Shown here: positions 1 through 10,500 of the stretch, one piece after another
Numbering within the stretch: position 1 is the first letter of the stretch
How the letters are laid out: every line of letters starts with the position of its first letter
NCBI GenBank assembly: GCA_902595635.1
Contig: CACJQT010000003.1
Location: forward strand, 1 to 64,000
Reading direction: 5' to 3'
Origin: an uncultured Pelagibacteraceae bacterium
GTDB taxonomy: Bacteria; Pseudomonadota; Alphaproteobacteria; Pelagibacterales; Pelagibacteraceae
DNA length: 64,000 nucleotides
Notes under the pieces: model-generated
What the model saw: the letters and a program-made list of their open reading frames with translations, nothing else
Told to the model about the DNA's origin: nothing
Databases searched by the model: none
Position numbers and translations under genes: made by a program

Positions 1-2
1 AT

Positions 3-149
3 TTATATTTAGAGAAAGAGGGGGATCCTCTTGTTGTACAAACAGATGGAGACACAAATATTAAAGTAGGAGACACCGTTAAAATAGGTTTTGATCCATT
101 TCGTTGCCATTTATTTGATAATAAAGGTATTTCTTTTAAAAATTCCTAA
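3..149 (+). CDS. C-terminal fragment of ABC transporter ATP-binding protein (TOBE-like tail)
   Basis: Open frame from the window edge reading LYLEKEGDPLVVQTDGDTNIKVGDTVKIGFDPFRCHLFDNKGISFKNS*; resembles a MalK/UgpC tail and sits upstream of an SBP gene. Confidence 0.6.
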   Translation, partial: LYLEKEGDPLVVQTDGDTNIKVGDTVKIGFDPFRCHLFDNKGISFKNS

Positions 150-261
150 ATCAATCTCAGGTAGTATTGTGTAATTTACATACTTGTTATTCTTCCTTTA
201 AATGTTCATTATGTGTTAATTTTTAAATAACTTTAGAAAACAAGAAAAAAGAGGGGAATAT

Positions 262-1590
262 ATGTTTAAAAATATATTAATAACAATCTCTGCAATAGCT
301 TTTGTTTTTAATTCAATTGCATTTGCAGATATTAAATTCTGGACGACAGAAACTCAACCAGCAAGGATGGCTAAACAAGAAGAGATGGCTAAAGCTTTCG
401 AAGCTAAAACTGGAATTGGAGTTGAAGTTATCCCGATTGATGAAAAAGATTTAGGAACAAGAGCTACTGCAGCTGCTGCAGCAGGGGATCTTCCTGATGT
501 AATTTATCATACACTTCAATATGTATTGCCATGGGCTGAAGCTGGAATTTTAGACGTTGATGCAAATAATGATGTGGTTAAATCACTTGGAAAGAAAACC
601 TTTGCACCAGGTGCTTTGAAAATGGCTAGTGCTGGAGGTAAAATTGCAGCGGTGCCAGTTGATGGTTGGACACAAATGGTTGTTTATAGAAAAGATCTAT
701 TTGAACAAGCTGGATTGGAACCACCAACAACATATGCAAACATTGAAAAAGCTATAGATGCTTTATCTAGCAATGAAATGTTCGGATTTGTTGCAGCAAC
801 TAAAACTGATGAAAACTTTATGAGTCAGGTTTTAGAGCATGTTCTACTTGCGAATGGAGTTAACATTGTAAAAAAGGGTGGAACAAAAAAACAAGGAAGA
901 GCTTTAAAAAATTCTTTACAGTTTTATAAAAAATTAGCTAAAGCTAGTCCTCCAGGTGAACTTTATTGGAAACAATCAAGAGAACTTTATTTTGCTGGCA
1001 AAACTCCAATGATAATATGGTCTCCATTTATTATGGATGAATTAGCTGGTTTAAGAGACTCAGCTCCACCAACAATTAACAGTGATCCTACATCACCAGA
1101 ATTGGCATCTAAAACTGGTTTTATAACTAATTTTAGTGGACCAAATAATGTAAAAGGTGCAGCTTGGGCAGATGTTAGATACTTTGGTATAACAGCAGAT
1201 GCAGATACTGATGAAGCTAAGCAGTTTATTCTTTATTCAATGGATGAAGGATACACAAGTACTTTATCTATAGCACCAGAAGGTAAGTTCCCTGTAAGAA
1301 GAGGAAATGCAAGTGATCCAAATGCATTTACAACAGCTTGGAGTAAACTACCTGTTGGAGTTGATAGGAAAGCTCCTTTAACAGATCTATATTCAGCAGA
1401 TGTAATAAATAATATTGTTGCTGGTTTAGATACCGCTAATAGATGGGGTGTTAAAGAAGGTGAATTATCGAGAGCATCTAAAATTATTAACAATAAATTT
1501 ATAAATAGAATCACTAGACAATACATAGACGATCAATTGACGCTAGATGAAGCAGTAGATGAAATTAATACTGTGCTAGCTAGTTTCTAG
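262..1590 (+). CDS. Sugar-type ABC transporter extracellular solute-binding protein
   Basis: Signal peptide, MalE/UgpB-like family features, followed by two permeases. Confidence 0.88.
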   Translation: MFKNILITISAIAFVFNSIAFADIKFWTTETQPARMAKQEEMAKAFEAKTGIGVEVIPIDEKDLGTRATAAAAAGDLPDVIYHTLQYVLPWAEAGILDVDANNDVVKSLGKKTFAPGALKMASAGGKIAAVPVDGWTQMVVYRKDLFEQAGLEPPTTYANIEKAIDALSSNEMFGFVAATKTDENFMSQVLEHVLLANGVNIVKKGGTKKQGRALKNSLQFYKKLAKASPPGELYWKQSRELYFAGKTPMIIWSPFIMDELAGLRDSAPPTINSDPTSPELASKTGFITNFSGPNNVKGAAWADVRYFGITADADTDEAKQFILYSMDEGYTSTLSIAPEGKFPVRRGNASDPNAFTTAWSKLPVGVDRKAPLTDLYSADVINNIVAGLDTANRWGVKEGELSRASKIINNKFINRITRQYIDDQLTLDEAVDEINTVLASF

Positions 1591-1604
1591 TAATTTAAAA
1601 AATT

Positions 1605-1641
1605 AAAAAAAGCGGGTAATATTAATTATCCGCTTTTTTTT
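1605..1641 (+). terminator. Intrinsic-type hairpin between SBP and permease genes
   Basis: AAAAAAAGCGGGTAAT-ATTA-ATTATCCGCTTTTTTTT: GC-containing stem followed by a T-run. Confidence 0.8.
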
Positions 1642-2901
1642 ATGAGTACAAAACTTGCAAAAATTGAAAAAAGAACAGCTTATCTTTTAATACTACCATC
1701 GGTTTTTTTGGTATTTTCTATAATATTATTTCCAATATTCTCAAATATTTGGATTAGTTTTAAAAATGTAGAACTTAAAGATTTAAGAATTCCTGAACCA
1801 AGAGCAAAAAAATTAGTAAAATCAATTAAAGATAATCCAACTGAAATAAAAATAATTTATAAATTAAGAAATAGTTCTCTTACACAAGAAATTACTAATG
1901 TAAAATTTAAAGATAAATATCCAGATAATATTGAACCAACAAATTTAGATAATAGATGTCAATATAAATCAAATCTACTTAAGTGTGACCTAGGTAATTG
2001 GCCAAAAAAATATCGAGAAAATTTAGAAATAGTTTTTCAAAATACTAATAATCAAGAAATTTCTAAGAAGGAAATAAAATCTTATAAACCTAAACTATCA
2101 GGTAAATCAAAAAATATATTATTAACTTATGAATTTACATTAAATAATTTCAAAAAAGTAATTAAAGACAGAGCGTTTATAGATCTATTATCAACAACTT
2201 TTTATTACACTTTTTTTGGAACCATCGGTGCAATAGTTTTTGGAATTTTGGCTGCACAAATGGTAAATCAAAAATTTTTTGGAAGAACATTTATGAGAAG
2301 CGTTTTGTTGTTTCCTTATGTTGCACCAGTAGTTGCTCTTGCTTATACCTGGGAACTTTTACTTGATCCAACAAGTGGAACTTTAAATAATTTATTAATT
2401 AATTATCAAATTATTGATGGACCAATAAATTTACTAGGACAAAAATATTTAACTTTAAATATACTTGGTTTTGATTTTAAATTAAGGTTAGCATTAACAA
2501 CTGTAATTATTTTTGAAATTTGGAGATATTTTCCTCTAGCATTTTTATTTATTCTCGCTCGTCTTCAAGCAGTTCCAAAAGAGCTATATGAAGCAGCTGA
2601 TGTTGATGGTGCAAATCCTTTACAAAAATTTCTTAATATTACTTTACCCCAGATATTAGCAGTGATTTCAATTCTATTTATGATCAGATTTATTTGGAAT
2701 TTTAATAAATTTGAAGACATCTTCTTACTTACTGGGGGAGCATCAGGCACAAGAACATTGCCAATCAATGTATATCAACAAGGTTTTTCAATCGGGGATA
2801 TTGGTATGGGTTCTGCAGTCTCTATTGTGATTGTAGTGTTTCTGTTAATCTTTATGTTTATCTATTTTAAACTTTTAGGAAAAAGAGCTGATGAAAATTA
2901 A
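1642..2901 (+). CDS. ABC transporter permease (MalF/UgpA-like) with an approx. 100-aa insert after TM1
   Basis: EAA-loop region 'ELYEAADVDGANPLQKFLNITLP'; insert resembling DUF11 between TM1 and TM2. Confidence 0.88.
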   Translation: MSTKLAKIEKRTAYLLILPSVFLVFSIILFPIFSNIWISFKNVELKDLRIPEPRAKKLVKSIKDNPTEIKIIYKLRNSSLTQEITNVKFKDKYPDNIEPTNLDNRCQYKSNLLKCDLGNWPKKYRENLEIVFQNTNNQEISKKEIKSYKPKLSGKSKNILLTYEFTLNNFKKVIKDRAFIDLLSTTFYYTFFGTIGAIVFGILAAQMVNQKFFGRTFMRSVLLFPYVAPVVALAYTWELLLDPTSGTLNNLLINYQIIDGPINLLGQKYLTLNILGFDFKLRLALTTVIIFEIWRYFPLAFLFILARLQAVPKELYEAADVDGANPLQKFLNITLPQILAVISILFMIRFIWNFNKFEDIFLLTGGASGTRTLPINVYQQGFSIGDIGMGSAVSIVIVVFLLIFMFIYFKLLGKRADEN

Positions 2902-4084
2902 AAACATATTTACTTATTGTTTTATCTCATCATTATTTTTGTTTTCATTAGTTTGTATTTGGAAAATCCTAGTTACATTGCAAGGAATTGAATTAACAAA
3001 TTTTAACTTTAATAAATTATTTATATTTGGAATAACTCTTTGTGCAATAAATCTTCTTATTGGGAAAAAATTAAATTTAAATATTAAAATTACTATACTT
3101 GCACTTTTATTTTCTATCTTTGATTATTTCATCTCAATAAATTTACCTATTTGGTATAGTTTTGGCATATTTTTAATTTCGTTATTTTTTTTCAATAATA
3201 TAAAAGATTACGACAAAAACTTTTTGTCAAAAAATCATTCTTCTCAAAAATTATTCTTTAATTTTTTAACATTATTCGGAATTACTCTGTTCTCTTTTGT
3301 AATTCTTTTCCCTTTTTATATGATGTTAGTTACAAGCTTTAAAACCCAAGCATTATTATTATTAAACCCCTTAGACTTTAGTATTAACTTTGCACAAGGA
3401 TTGCCAGAGTTGTTCAAATCTTATTTTATAGTATTTAAAGATTACAATTTTGGAAGATATATGCTAACGAGTACAATAGTCTCCTTAGGAACAGTCATTA
3501 TAACATTAATTTTTGCAATACCGGCTGCTTATGCAGTTGCAAGACTTAATTTCTTTGGAAAAAATTTTTTATCAACATCCATATTGATAATTTATTTATT
3601 TCCAGCGATAGTTTTAGTGATACCTTTGTACACAATTTTTAGTCAACTTGGTTTAAGAAATTCTATTGAGGGTTTACTAATAGTTTATACAGCTACGACT
3701 TTACCTGTAGCTATATATATGTTGCAAGGTTACTTTAAAAGTATACCAAAAGAATTAGAAGAAGCAGGGATAATAGATGGTCAAAATTGGCTTGGTATAA
3801 TTTTTAAAATTATACTTCCGCTAAGTTTACCTGCAATATCATCAGTAGCTTTATATGTATTTATGATAGCTTGGAATGAGTTTTTATTTTCACTAATGTT
3901 TTTAGACCGCCCAAATACTTTCACATTATCAAGAGCTATTCAGTTTCTAAATGTTGGGGCTGAAACACCTAGACAATATTTGATGGCAGGATCTGTAGTA
4001 GTAACTTTGCCTATTTTAATAATTTTTGTTTATTTTGAAAAATATTTAGTAAGTGGTCTTACCGCAGGAAGTGTTAAAGGATAA
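2891..4084 (+). CDS. ABC transporter permease (MalG-like) with extra N-terminal hydrophobic segments
   Basis: EAA-loop region 'ELEEAGIIDGQNWLGIIFKIILPLSLP'; overlaps the upstream permease. Confidence 0.87.
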   Translation: MKIKNIFTYCFISSLFLFSLVCIWKILVTLQGIELTNFNFNKLFIFGITLCAINLLIGKKLNLNIKITILALLFSIFDYFISINLPIWYSFGIFLISLFFFNNIKDYDKNFLSKNHSSQKLFFNFLTLFGITLFSFVILFPFYMMLVTSFKTQALLLLNPLDFSINFAQGLPELFKSYFIVFKDYNFGRYMLTSTIVSLGTVIITLIFAIPAAYAVARLNFFGKNFLSTSILIIYLFPAIVLVIPLYTIFSQLGLRNSIEGLLIVYTATTLPVAIYMLQGYFKSIPKELEEAGIIDGQNWLGIIFKIILPLSLPAISSVALYVFMIAWNEFLFSLMFLDRPNTFTLSRAIQFLNVGAETPRQYLMAGSVVVTLPILIIFVYFEKYLVSGLTAGSVKG

Positions 4085-5343
4085 TGCAAAATAAAGTAGA
4101 AGAGGCAAAAAAAATATTATTAGGTAATAGAAAAAACGGTTACACACTTCCTACTAATAACAAATTATATCCTGCTCAATGGAATTGGGACTCAGCATTT
4201 ATAGCGCTCGGTTATTCTTACTTTAATTTAGATTTTTCAATTACAGAAATTGAAACTTTACTTAATGGTCAGTGGGATGATGGTATGGTACCCCACATTC
4301 TTTTTCATGATAAAGATACATCTTATTTTCCAAATCATACGACTTGGAAATGTGGAAAAAATATTCCATCATCAGGTATTACTCAGCCACCAGTTTTAGC
4401 CAGTATTTTGACGAAAATTGTTGAAAAAAATCAACTTAGTAATGAACAACATTCAAGAATTGTAAATATAATAAAAAAAATTAAAAATTATCATGATTGG
4501 TTCATAAAATTCAGAGATCCTAATAAAACCGGCCTTGTATCCATATTACATCCTTGGGAGAGCGGGTATGATAATTCACCAATTTGGGATCAGCCAATGA
4601 GCAATATCAAAGTCGATAAAGACCTTAATTATAAAAGAAGAGACCTTGAAGTTTCAAACTCTGATGAGAGACCTTTAAAAACTGATTATGATAGATATGT
4701 AACTTTAAGGGATCAATTTAGGAATAATCAGTATGATCCACATAAATTGTATGAGATTTCTGATTTTAATGTAGTAGATGTTGGATTTAATGCTTTATTT
4801 TTGAGAGCAAATAAAGATCTACTTAGCTTAGCTAAAAATTTTGATTTAAATTTTGATGATTTAAATAATTTTGTATCCAAAACTGAAAATGAAATATTAA
4901 AATTATATGATGATAATATTAATGATTTTGTCTCAAAAGATTTAAAAACTAACTTGAATATCGTTGTTCCATCAATAACAAATTATTTTACTCTCTATGC
5001 AAATTTACAAGATGATGAATTAAATAAAAAAATTATTAATAATTTAAAAAATCATAATATTAATGACAATTACTATTTCTCAACAATAAAACCAAATCAT
5101 CCTTCATTTGAAGAAAAAAGATATTGGAGAGGTCCAATATGGATAAATTGTAATTGGTTGATTTATCAAGGACTTATCAAAAAAGAGCCAGAATATGCAA
5201 ATGAAATCAAAAAAAAAACTTTAGAATTAATTGAAGAAAAAGGTTTCCATGAATATTACAGTTATAAAGATGGATCAGTTATGGGCGCGAATAATTTCTC
5301 ATGGAGCGCAGCTTTATATTTAGACCTGGTTCTAGAAAATTAG
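4084..5343 (+). CDS. MGH1-type/GH63-like glycoside hydrolase (candidate glucosyl-/mannosylglycerate hydrolase)
   Basis: 'PAQWNWDSAF', 'GMVPHILF', 'HPWESGYDNSPIWD' motifs; start overlaps upstream permease stop. Confidence 0.75.
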   Translation: MQNKVEEAKKILLGNRKNGYTLPTNNKLYPAQWNWDSAFIALGYSYFNLDFSITEIETLLNGQWDDGMVPHILFHDKDTSYFPNHTTWKCGKNIPSSGITQPPVLASILTKIVEKNQLSNEQHSRIVNIIKKIKNYHDWFIKFRDPNKTGLVSILHPWESGYDNSPIWDQPMSNIKVDKDLNYKRRDLEVSNSDERPLKTDYDRYVTLRDQFRNNQYDPHKLYEISDFNVVDVGFNALFLRANKDLLSLAKNFDLNFDDLNNFVSKTENEILKLYDDNINDFVSKDLKTNLNIVVPSITNYFTLYANLQDDELNKKIINNLKNHNINDNYYFSTIKPNHPSFEEKRYWRGPIWINCNWLIYQGLIKKEPEYANEIKKKTLELIEEKGFHEYYSYKDGSVMGANNFSWSAALYLDLVLEN

Positions 5344-5352
5344 ATTAGATTT

Positions 5353-6687
5353 TTAGTTTTTATTTAGAAAAGTTTCAGATGAATCATCCATTGCTTTTGC
5401 CCAAGCTGTGTGATGAACAGGAGCTACTGACCCTGTAACTGGAGATGAAAAAGATTTATTTCTATACGTTGATATATCTTCAACTTTATGATGTTCCCAT
5501 TCTTTAAAATGTTTTCGGATTAGTTCAAAATCTATTTTTGGATAATCCGACATCTCATGTAATTCTTTTGTGTATTCAGTCTGAAAATCAATCATCTGAT
5601 CAGGATTTTCTAGTTTTTCTTCTAAATCAACCCATTTATTAATATCTTTTTCAATATCCCCACCACTTGGCATATTTATTTTCCCCATTATAACATCTCT
5701 TGCATACCAAGCTTGGCAATCGAACATATTAAATGTGTGAAACTGGTCTTGCATTCCTAGATACAAAAGTTTGTGATTATCTTGCCAAACAATACCTTTG
5801 TATAATTTTGGGGGATAGAGTCTATTTCTTGTTTTAAGTTTTAAATTTTCTTCCAAGAAAGGAAAATGATGCAGGTAACCAGTACATAGAATTATTACAT
5901 CTGCATCTTGTTCGGTTCCATCTTTAAAAATTGCTTTTTTTCCCTCTAATCTATCTAAATAGAATACTTCCTTCATTCCGTCAGGCCATTTAAAACCCAT
6001 AGGATTATGCCTGTAGCCAATTGTTACACTTTTTGCTCCATATTTATTGCATTGAAGTGCAATATCCTCAGCGGAATAACTGCTTCCTAAAACTATAATA
6101 TTTTTTCCTCTAAATTCTTCGGCATCTCTAAAATCATGTGAGTGCATTATTCTTCCAGGAAATGAACTCATACCTTTATATTCCGGTATAAAAGGAACTG
6201 AAAAATGACCAGTAGACACCACAACATAATCAAAATGATCTGTTAAAATTTTATCATTTTCTTTATCTTGGTAGCTAACCTCAAACTTATCTGATTTAAA
6301 AACTGTATTAACTACTCTTGTATTAAATTTAATTTTATTTCTTAAATTTCCTTTACTTACTCTACTCGTGATATAATCATAAAGTACTTCTCTAGGTGGA
6401 AAAGATGGAATTGGCTTACCAAAGTGTTCATCAAAAGAATAATCTGCAAATTCAAGACACTCTTTAGGTCCGTTCGACCAAAGATATCTATACATGCTAT
6501 TATGAACTGGATCTCCATATTGGTCAGATCCTGTTCTCCAGCTATAATTCCAAAGTCCGCCCCAATCACTTTGTTTTTCAAAGCAAACTATTTCAGGGAT
6601 CTTATCTCCTTTTTTTTCGGCATGTTCAAAAGCCCTCAGTATTGATAAACCACAAGGTCCAGCACCAATTATAGCGACTTTAGTCAT
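5353..6687 (-). CDS. tmm: Flavin-containing monooxygenase, probable trimethylamine monooxygenase
   Basis: GAGPCGLS FAD motif, 'SSMYRYLWSNGPKECLEFADYSFDEHFGKPI'-type block and FMO motif region closely match remembered bacterial Tmm sequences. Confidence 0.85.
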   Translation of the reverse strand: MTKVAIIGAGPCGLSILRAFEHAEKKGDKIPEIVCFEKQSDWGGLWNYSWRTGSDQYGDPVHNSMYRYLWSNGPKECLEFADYSFDEHFGKPIPSFPPREVLYDYITSRVSKGNLRNKIKFNTRVVNTVFKSDKFEVSYQDKENDKILTDHFDYVVVSTGHFSVPFIPEYKGMSSFPGRIMHSHDFRDAEEFRGKNIIVLGSSYSAEDIALQCNKYGAKSVTIGYRHNPMGFKWPDGMKEVFYLDRLEGKKAIFKDGTEQDADVIILCTGYLHHFPFLEENLKLKTRNRLYPPKLYKGIVWQDNHKLLYLGMQDQFHTFNMFDCQAWYARDVIMGKINMPSGGDIEKDINKWVDLEEKLENPDQMIDFQTEYTKELHEMSDYPKIDFELIRKHFKEWEHHKVEDISTYRNKSFSSPVTGSVAPVHHTAWAKAMDDSSETFLNKN

Positions 6688-6763
6688 GATAATTTTTCCT
6701 CTACAATTAAAATTATAAATATATTGTACTAAGAAAAATAGAAAAATTAAATATTATTTTAAT

Positions 6764-7921
6764 ATGAAAACTAATTGGAATTATCCTACTACAATTTGGG
6801 TTGGAGAGAATAGGATTCAAGATTTAAGCATAGCCTGTAAAAATTTGAAAATTGATAAACCACTATTTGTCACAGATAGGGATTTAATTAATCTAAAAAT
6901 GGTTCAAGATATAATTAAAGATTTAAAAAAAACCCATAATCATCTTCAAGTTTTTTCAAATTTTTCAGGTAATCCTGTGGGTGAGAATGTGGAAGAGGGT
7001 GTAGGTGAGTTTAAGAAATTAGGTTGTGATGGAGTTATTGCATTTGGTGGTGGCAGCGGTCTTGATGTAGGAAAAGCTATTGCTTTTATGTCAGGACAGT
7101 CTAGACCAATATGGGATTTTGAAGATATAGGTGATTATTGGAAAAGAGCAGATGAAACTAACATTGCACCTATCATTGCTGTACCCACTACAGCAGGGAC
7201 AGGATCAGAAACTGGAAGAGCATCAGCTATAATCAATAAACAAACAGGTATAAAAAAAATTATTTTCCACCCGAAATTTTTACCTTCAATAGTAATTTTA
7301 GATCCTAATTTAACTTTAGATCTTTCTCCAAGATTGACTGCAGCGACAGGTATGGATGCTTTGGCACACAATTTAGAAGCTTTTTGTGCACCAGGATTTC
7401 ACCCGATGGCTGATGGAATTGCGATTGAGGGAATGAAGTTAATTAAAAACTCATTAATTAAAGCTGTTAAGAACGGTAAAGATTTAAATGCTAGAGCAGA
7501 ATTATTAGCTTCAGCTAGTATGGGCTCTACCGCTTTTCAAAAAGGGCTTGGTGCTATTCATTCTTTAAGCCACCCTATTAATGCGCAATTTAATGTTCAC
7601 CACGGTTTATCAAATGCAATCTTTATGCCTTATGTATTAACTTTTAACAAAGAAATGATTGAAATTAGGATAATTTCTATATGTGATTATCTCGAACTCG
7701 ATAAAAGTTTTGATAGTTTTTTACACTGGATTTTAGAACTAAGAAAAGAATTAAATATACCACATAAATTATCAGAAATTGTTGATGTAAATAAAATAAA
7801 TTTAGAGCAGTTATCAGTTATGGCATTAGAAGATCCTTCAACTTCTACCAATCCAAGGACAATGAGTAAGGATGACATGAAAGCACTTTATGAACACAGT
7901 ATTTCGGGTAAATTATTTTAA
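6764..7921 (+). CDS. Iron-containing alcohol dehydrogenase
   Basis: 'GVIAFGGGSGLDVGKAIA', 'PTTAGTGSE', 'GLGAIHSLSHPI...HHG' motifs. Confidence 0.92.
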   Translation: MKTNWNYPTTIWVGENRIQDLSIACKNLKIDKPLFVTDRDLINLKMVQDIIKDLKKTHNHLQVFSNFSGNPVGENVEEGVGEFKKLGCDGVIAFGGGSGLDVGKAIAFMSGQSRPIWDFEDIGDYWKRADETNIAPIIAVPTTAGTGSETGRASAIINKQTGIKKIIFHPKFLPSIVILDPNLTLDLSPRLTAATGMDALAHNLEAFCAPGFHPMADGIAIEGMKLIKNSLIKAVKNGKDLNARAELLASASMGSTAFQKGLGAIHSLSHPINAQFNVHHGLSNAIFMPYVLTFNKEMIEIRIISICDYLELDKSFDSFLHWILELRKELNIPHKLSEIVDVNKINLEQLSVMALEDPSTSTNPRTMSKDDMKALYEHSISGKLF

Positions 7922-8703
7922 TGAAAAGAATTCTTATAGTTGAAGGTAACCTTAGAGAAGAAAATCAAAGCTTTACAGATGGTGGAATTAAAACTCATAC
8001 TGAAAGTTTAAAAGATAGTATTAGTTATTTTACAGATCAATTAGAAATTGATGTTGTTAATCCATCATCAGATGAAAATATTAATGAAGTAGCTAAAGAT
8101 TTAACTAAATATCATGGAATGATATGGGGTGGTAGTAGTTTAAATATTTACAATGATACTCCAGAAATAAGAAGACAAATAAACTTTATGAGGGAATGTC
8201 AAAAGAATATAAAAAACATATTCGCAATATGTTGGGGAATGCAAGTTGCTGTGACCGTTGCTGGCGGTGAAGTAAAGAAATGCCCTAATGGTGCTCACAG
8301 GGGAATAGCTCATGATATAGAAATAAATGAAAACGGACTTAAACACCCACTTTATAAAAATAAAAATAAAAAATTTAATACTCCTGCGTTTAATTTTGAT
8401 GAAGTTGTAAAATTACCTGAGGGCTCTACATTACTTTCATCAAATCCTATAAATAAAGTCATGGGTATAAATTTTAATGTTGGTTCAACGAATGTATGGG
8501 GAATACAATATCACCCAGAGATAACTTATGCCAAAATGATAAGCTTAATTCATTTTAGGAGAGATCGACTTTTAGAAAAAAAAGCATTTATTGACCAAAT
8601 GGAAATAGACTCTCATGTAAAAATTATAGAAGATGAAAATAAAATTTCAAATAAAGATGCAAGGATGAGAGAATTAGAAAATTGGCTAAATAATTTAAAT
8701 TAG
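7921..8703 (+). CDS. Class I glutamine amidotransferase (GMP synthase-like domain)
   Basis: '[11 protein letters not shown]' nucleophile region and 'GIQYHPE'; start overlaps the ADH stop. Confidence 0.82.
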   Translation: MKRILIVEGNLREENQSFTDGGIKTHTESLKDSISYFTDQLEIDVVNPSSDENINEVAKDLTKYHGMIWGGSSLNIYNDTPEIRRQINFMRECQKNIKNIFAICWGMQVAVTVAGGEVKKCPNGAHRGIAHDIEINENGLKHPLYKNKNKKFNTPAFNFDEVVKLPEGSTLLSSNPINKVMGINFNVGSTNVWGIQYHPEITYAKMISLIHFRRDRLLEKKAFIDQMEIDSHVKIIEDENKISNKDARMRELENWLNNLN

Positions 8704-10379
8704 AACAAGCCTTCTATTTCACCTTTTTCATTAAGCTTAATAGAGTCTGCTGCAGGAACTCGAGGAAGTCCTGGCATTGTCATGATGGCTCCACATATAA
8801 CAACAATAAATTCTGCACCTGAAGATAATCTTACTTCTCTAATTGGTAATGAATGGCCTGTTGGAGCACCTTTTGCGTTTGGATCAGTAGAAAAACTATA
8901 TTGTGTTTTCGCTACACATATAGGTAAATTTCCATAACCCGCTTCTTCAAAAGATTTTAATTGATCTTTTATTTTACTGTCAGCAACAACTTCGTTTGCT
9001 CGATAAATTTCTTTTGCAACAGTTTCAACTTTCTTTAACAAAGGTGTTTTTTCATCATATAAAAATTTAAAATTTGCTTGTTTTTGATCAATCAAATCTA
9101 CAACATGTGAAGCAAGTTCTTTTGTTCCTTCTCCACCATTTGACCAATGAGTGCATAAAGTAGCTTTAACTCCCATATTATCACAAGCATTTATTAACTC
9201 TTTTACCTCATTATCAGTATCAGCAATAAAATGATTAACAGCAACTGCTACTGGTAAACCAAATTTTTTTACGTTTTCAATGTGTCTTTCTAAATTTACT
9301 AAACCTTTTTTTAGCGCTTCTACATTTTCATTTTTTAAATCATCTTTAGCTACACCGCCGTGCATTTTTAATGCTCTGATTGTTGCAACAATAACTACAC
9401 ACTCAGGTTTTAAATTTGATTTTCTACATTTAATATCTAAAAATTTTTCTGCTCCTAGGTCTGCTCCAAATCCAGCTTCAGTTACAACATAATCAGCTAG
9501 TTTTAAACCTGCTTTAGTTGCTATTACAGAGTTACAACCGTGCGCAATGTTTGCAAAAGGACCACCATGAATAATTGCTGGATTATTTTCTAACGTTTGA
9601 GTTACGTTAGGCCTAATTGCTTCTTTTAACAAAACAGTCATTGGTCCGTGGGCATTTAAATCTTTCGCAAAAATAGGCTTTCTATCTCTAGTATAAGCAA
9701 CTGTAATATTACCGATTCTCTTTTCCAAATCTTCAAGATCATTTGCTAAACAAAAGATAGCCATTATCTCAGATGCTACTGTAATATCAAAACCATCTTC
9801 TCTTGGAAAACCATTCGCAACTCCACCCAAATTAATATTGATAGATCTTAAAGATCTATCATTCATATCCATAACTCTTCTCCAGACTACTCGTCTTACA
9901 TCTATGTTTAATTTATTTCCCCAATAAATATGATTATCAATTAACGCTGACAATAAATTGTGAGCAGATGTAATTGCATGGAAGTCTCCTGTGAAATGTA
10001 AATTGATTTGTTCCATTGGAACAACTTGAGCATATCCACCACCTGCTGCTCCGCCTTTCATTCCAAACGAAGGACCTAAACTAGGTTCACGTAAACACAC
10101 TATAGAATTTTTACCAATTTTATTTAATCCATCATTTAAACCAACTGACGTAGTGGTTTTTCCCTCACCTGCAGGAGTTGGCGTAATAGCAGTAACTAAA
10201 ATTAATTTTCCATTTTGTTTATCTTTTAAACTATCTAAATATTCTAAATTTATTTTAGCAATATGACGTCCCATAGGGCTAAAAGCACTTGGTTCATCTG
10301 GAACATTAATTTTACCCAAAATCTCATTTATGGGTTTCATTTTTGCTTCTCTTGCAATTTGGATATCTGATTTTGACAT
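8700..10379 (-). CDS. fhs: Formate--tetrahydrofolate ligase
   Basis: '[16 protein letters not shown]', '[35 protein letters not shown]' signatures. Confidence 0.97.
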   Translation of the reverse strand: MSKSDIQIAREAKMKPINEILGKINVPDEPSAFSPMGRHIAKINLEYLDSLKDKQNGKLILVTAITPTPAGEGKTTTSVGLNDGLNKIGKNSIVCLREPSLGPSFGMKGGAAGGGYAQVVPMEQINLHFTGDFHAITSAHNLLSALIDNHIYWGNKLNIDVRRVVWRRVMDMNDRSLRSININLGGVANGFPREDGFDITVASEIMAIFCLANDLEDLEKRIGNITVAYTRDRKPIFAKDLNAHGPMTVLLKEAIRPNVTQTLENNPAIIHGGPFANIAHGCNSVIATKAGLKLADYVVTEAGFGADLGAEKFLDIKCRKSNLKPECVVIVATIRALKMHGGVAKDDLKNENVEALKKGLVNLERHIENVKKFGLPVAVAVNHFIADTDNEVKELINACDNMGVKATLCTHWSNGGEGTKELASHVVDLIDQKQANFKFLYDEKTPLLKKVETVAKEIYRANEVVADSKIKDQLKSFEEAGYGNLPICVAKTQYSFSTDPNAKGAPTGHSLPIREVRLSSGAEFIVVICGAIMTMPGLPRVPAADSIKLNEKGEIEGLF

Positions 10380-10500
10380 AAATCTAATTACTTATTAATG
10401 AGCAGAATTACTATCCTTTTTTGTCACGTATTTAAACATCTAAAAAATATATATAAAAAAAATTAGCAAAAACTTATATTTAATTTTATAAAACTTACTA

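Noticed and set aside
1233-1526. 97-aa minus-strand ORF
   Set aside because: Antisense inside the SBP gene, no recognisable domain
6357-6645. Two overlapping short ORFs (6357-6581 minus, 6424-6645 plus)
   Set aside because: Embedded in tmm; low-complexity translations
9280-9492. 70-aa plus-strand ORF
   Set aside because: Antisense within fhs; shadow ORF
10380-10500. Possible riboswitch between fhs and soxB
   Set aside because: AT-rich with no glycine- or folate-riboswitch-like conserved core that I could see
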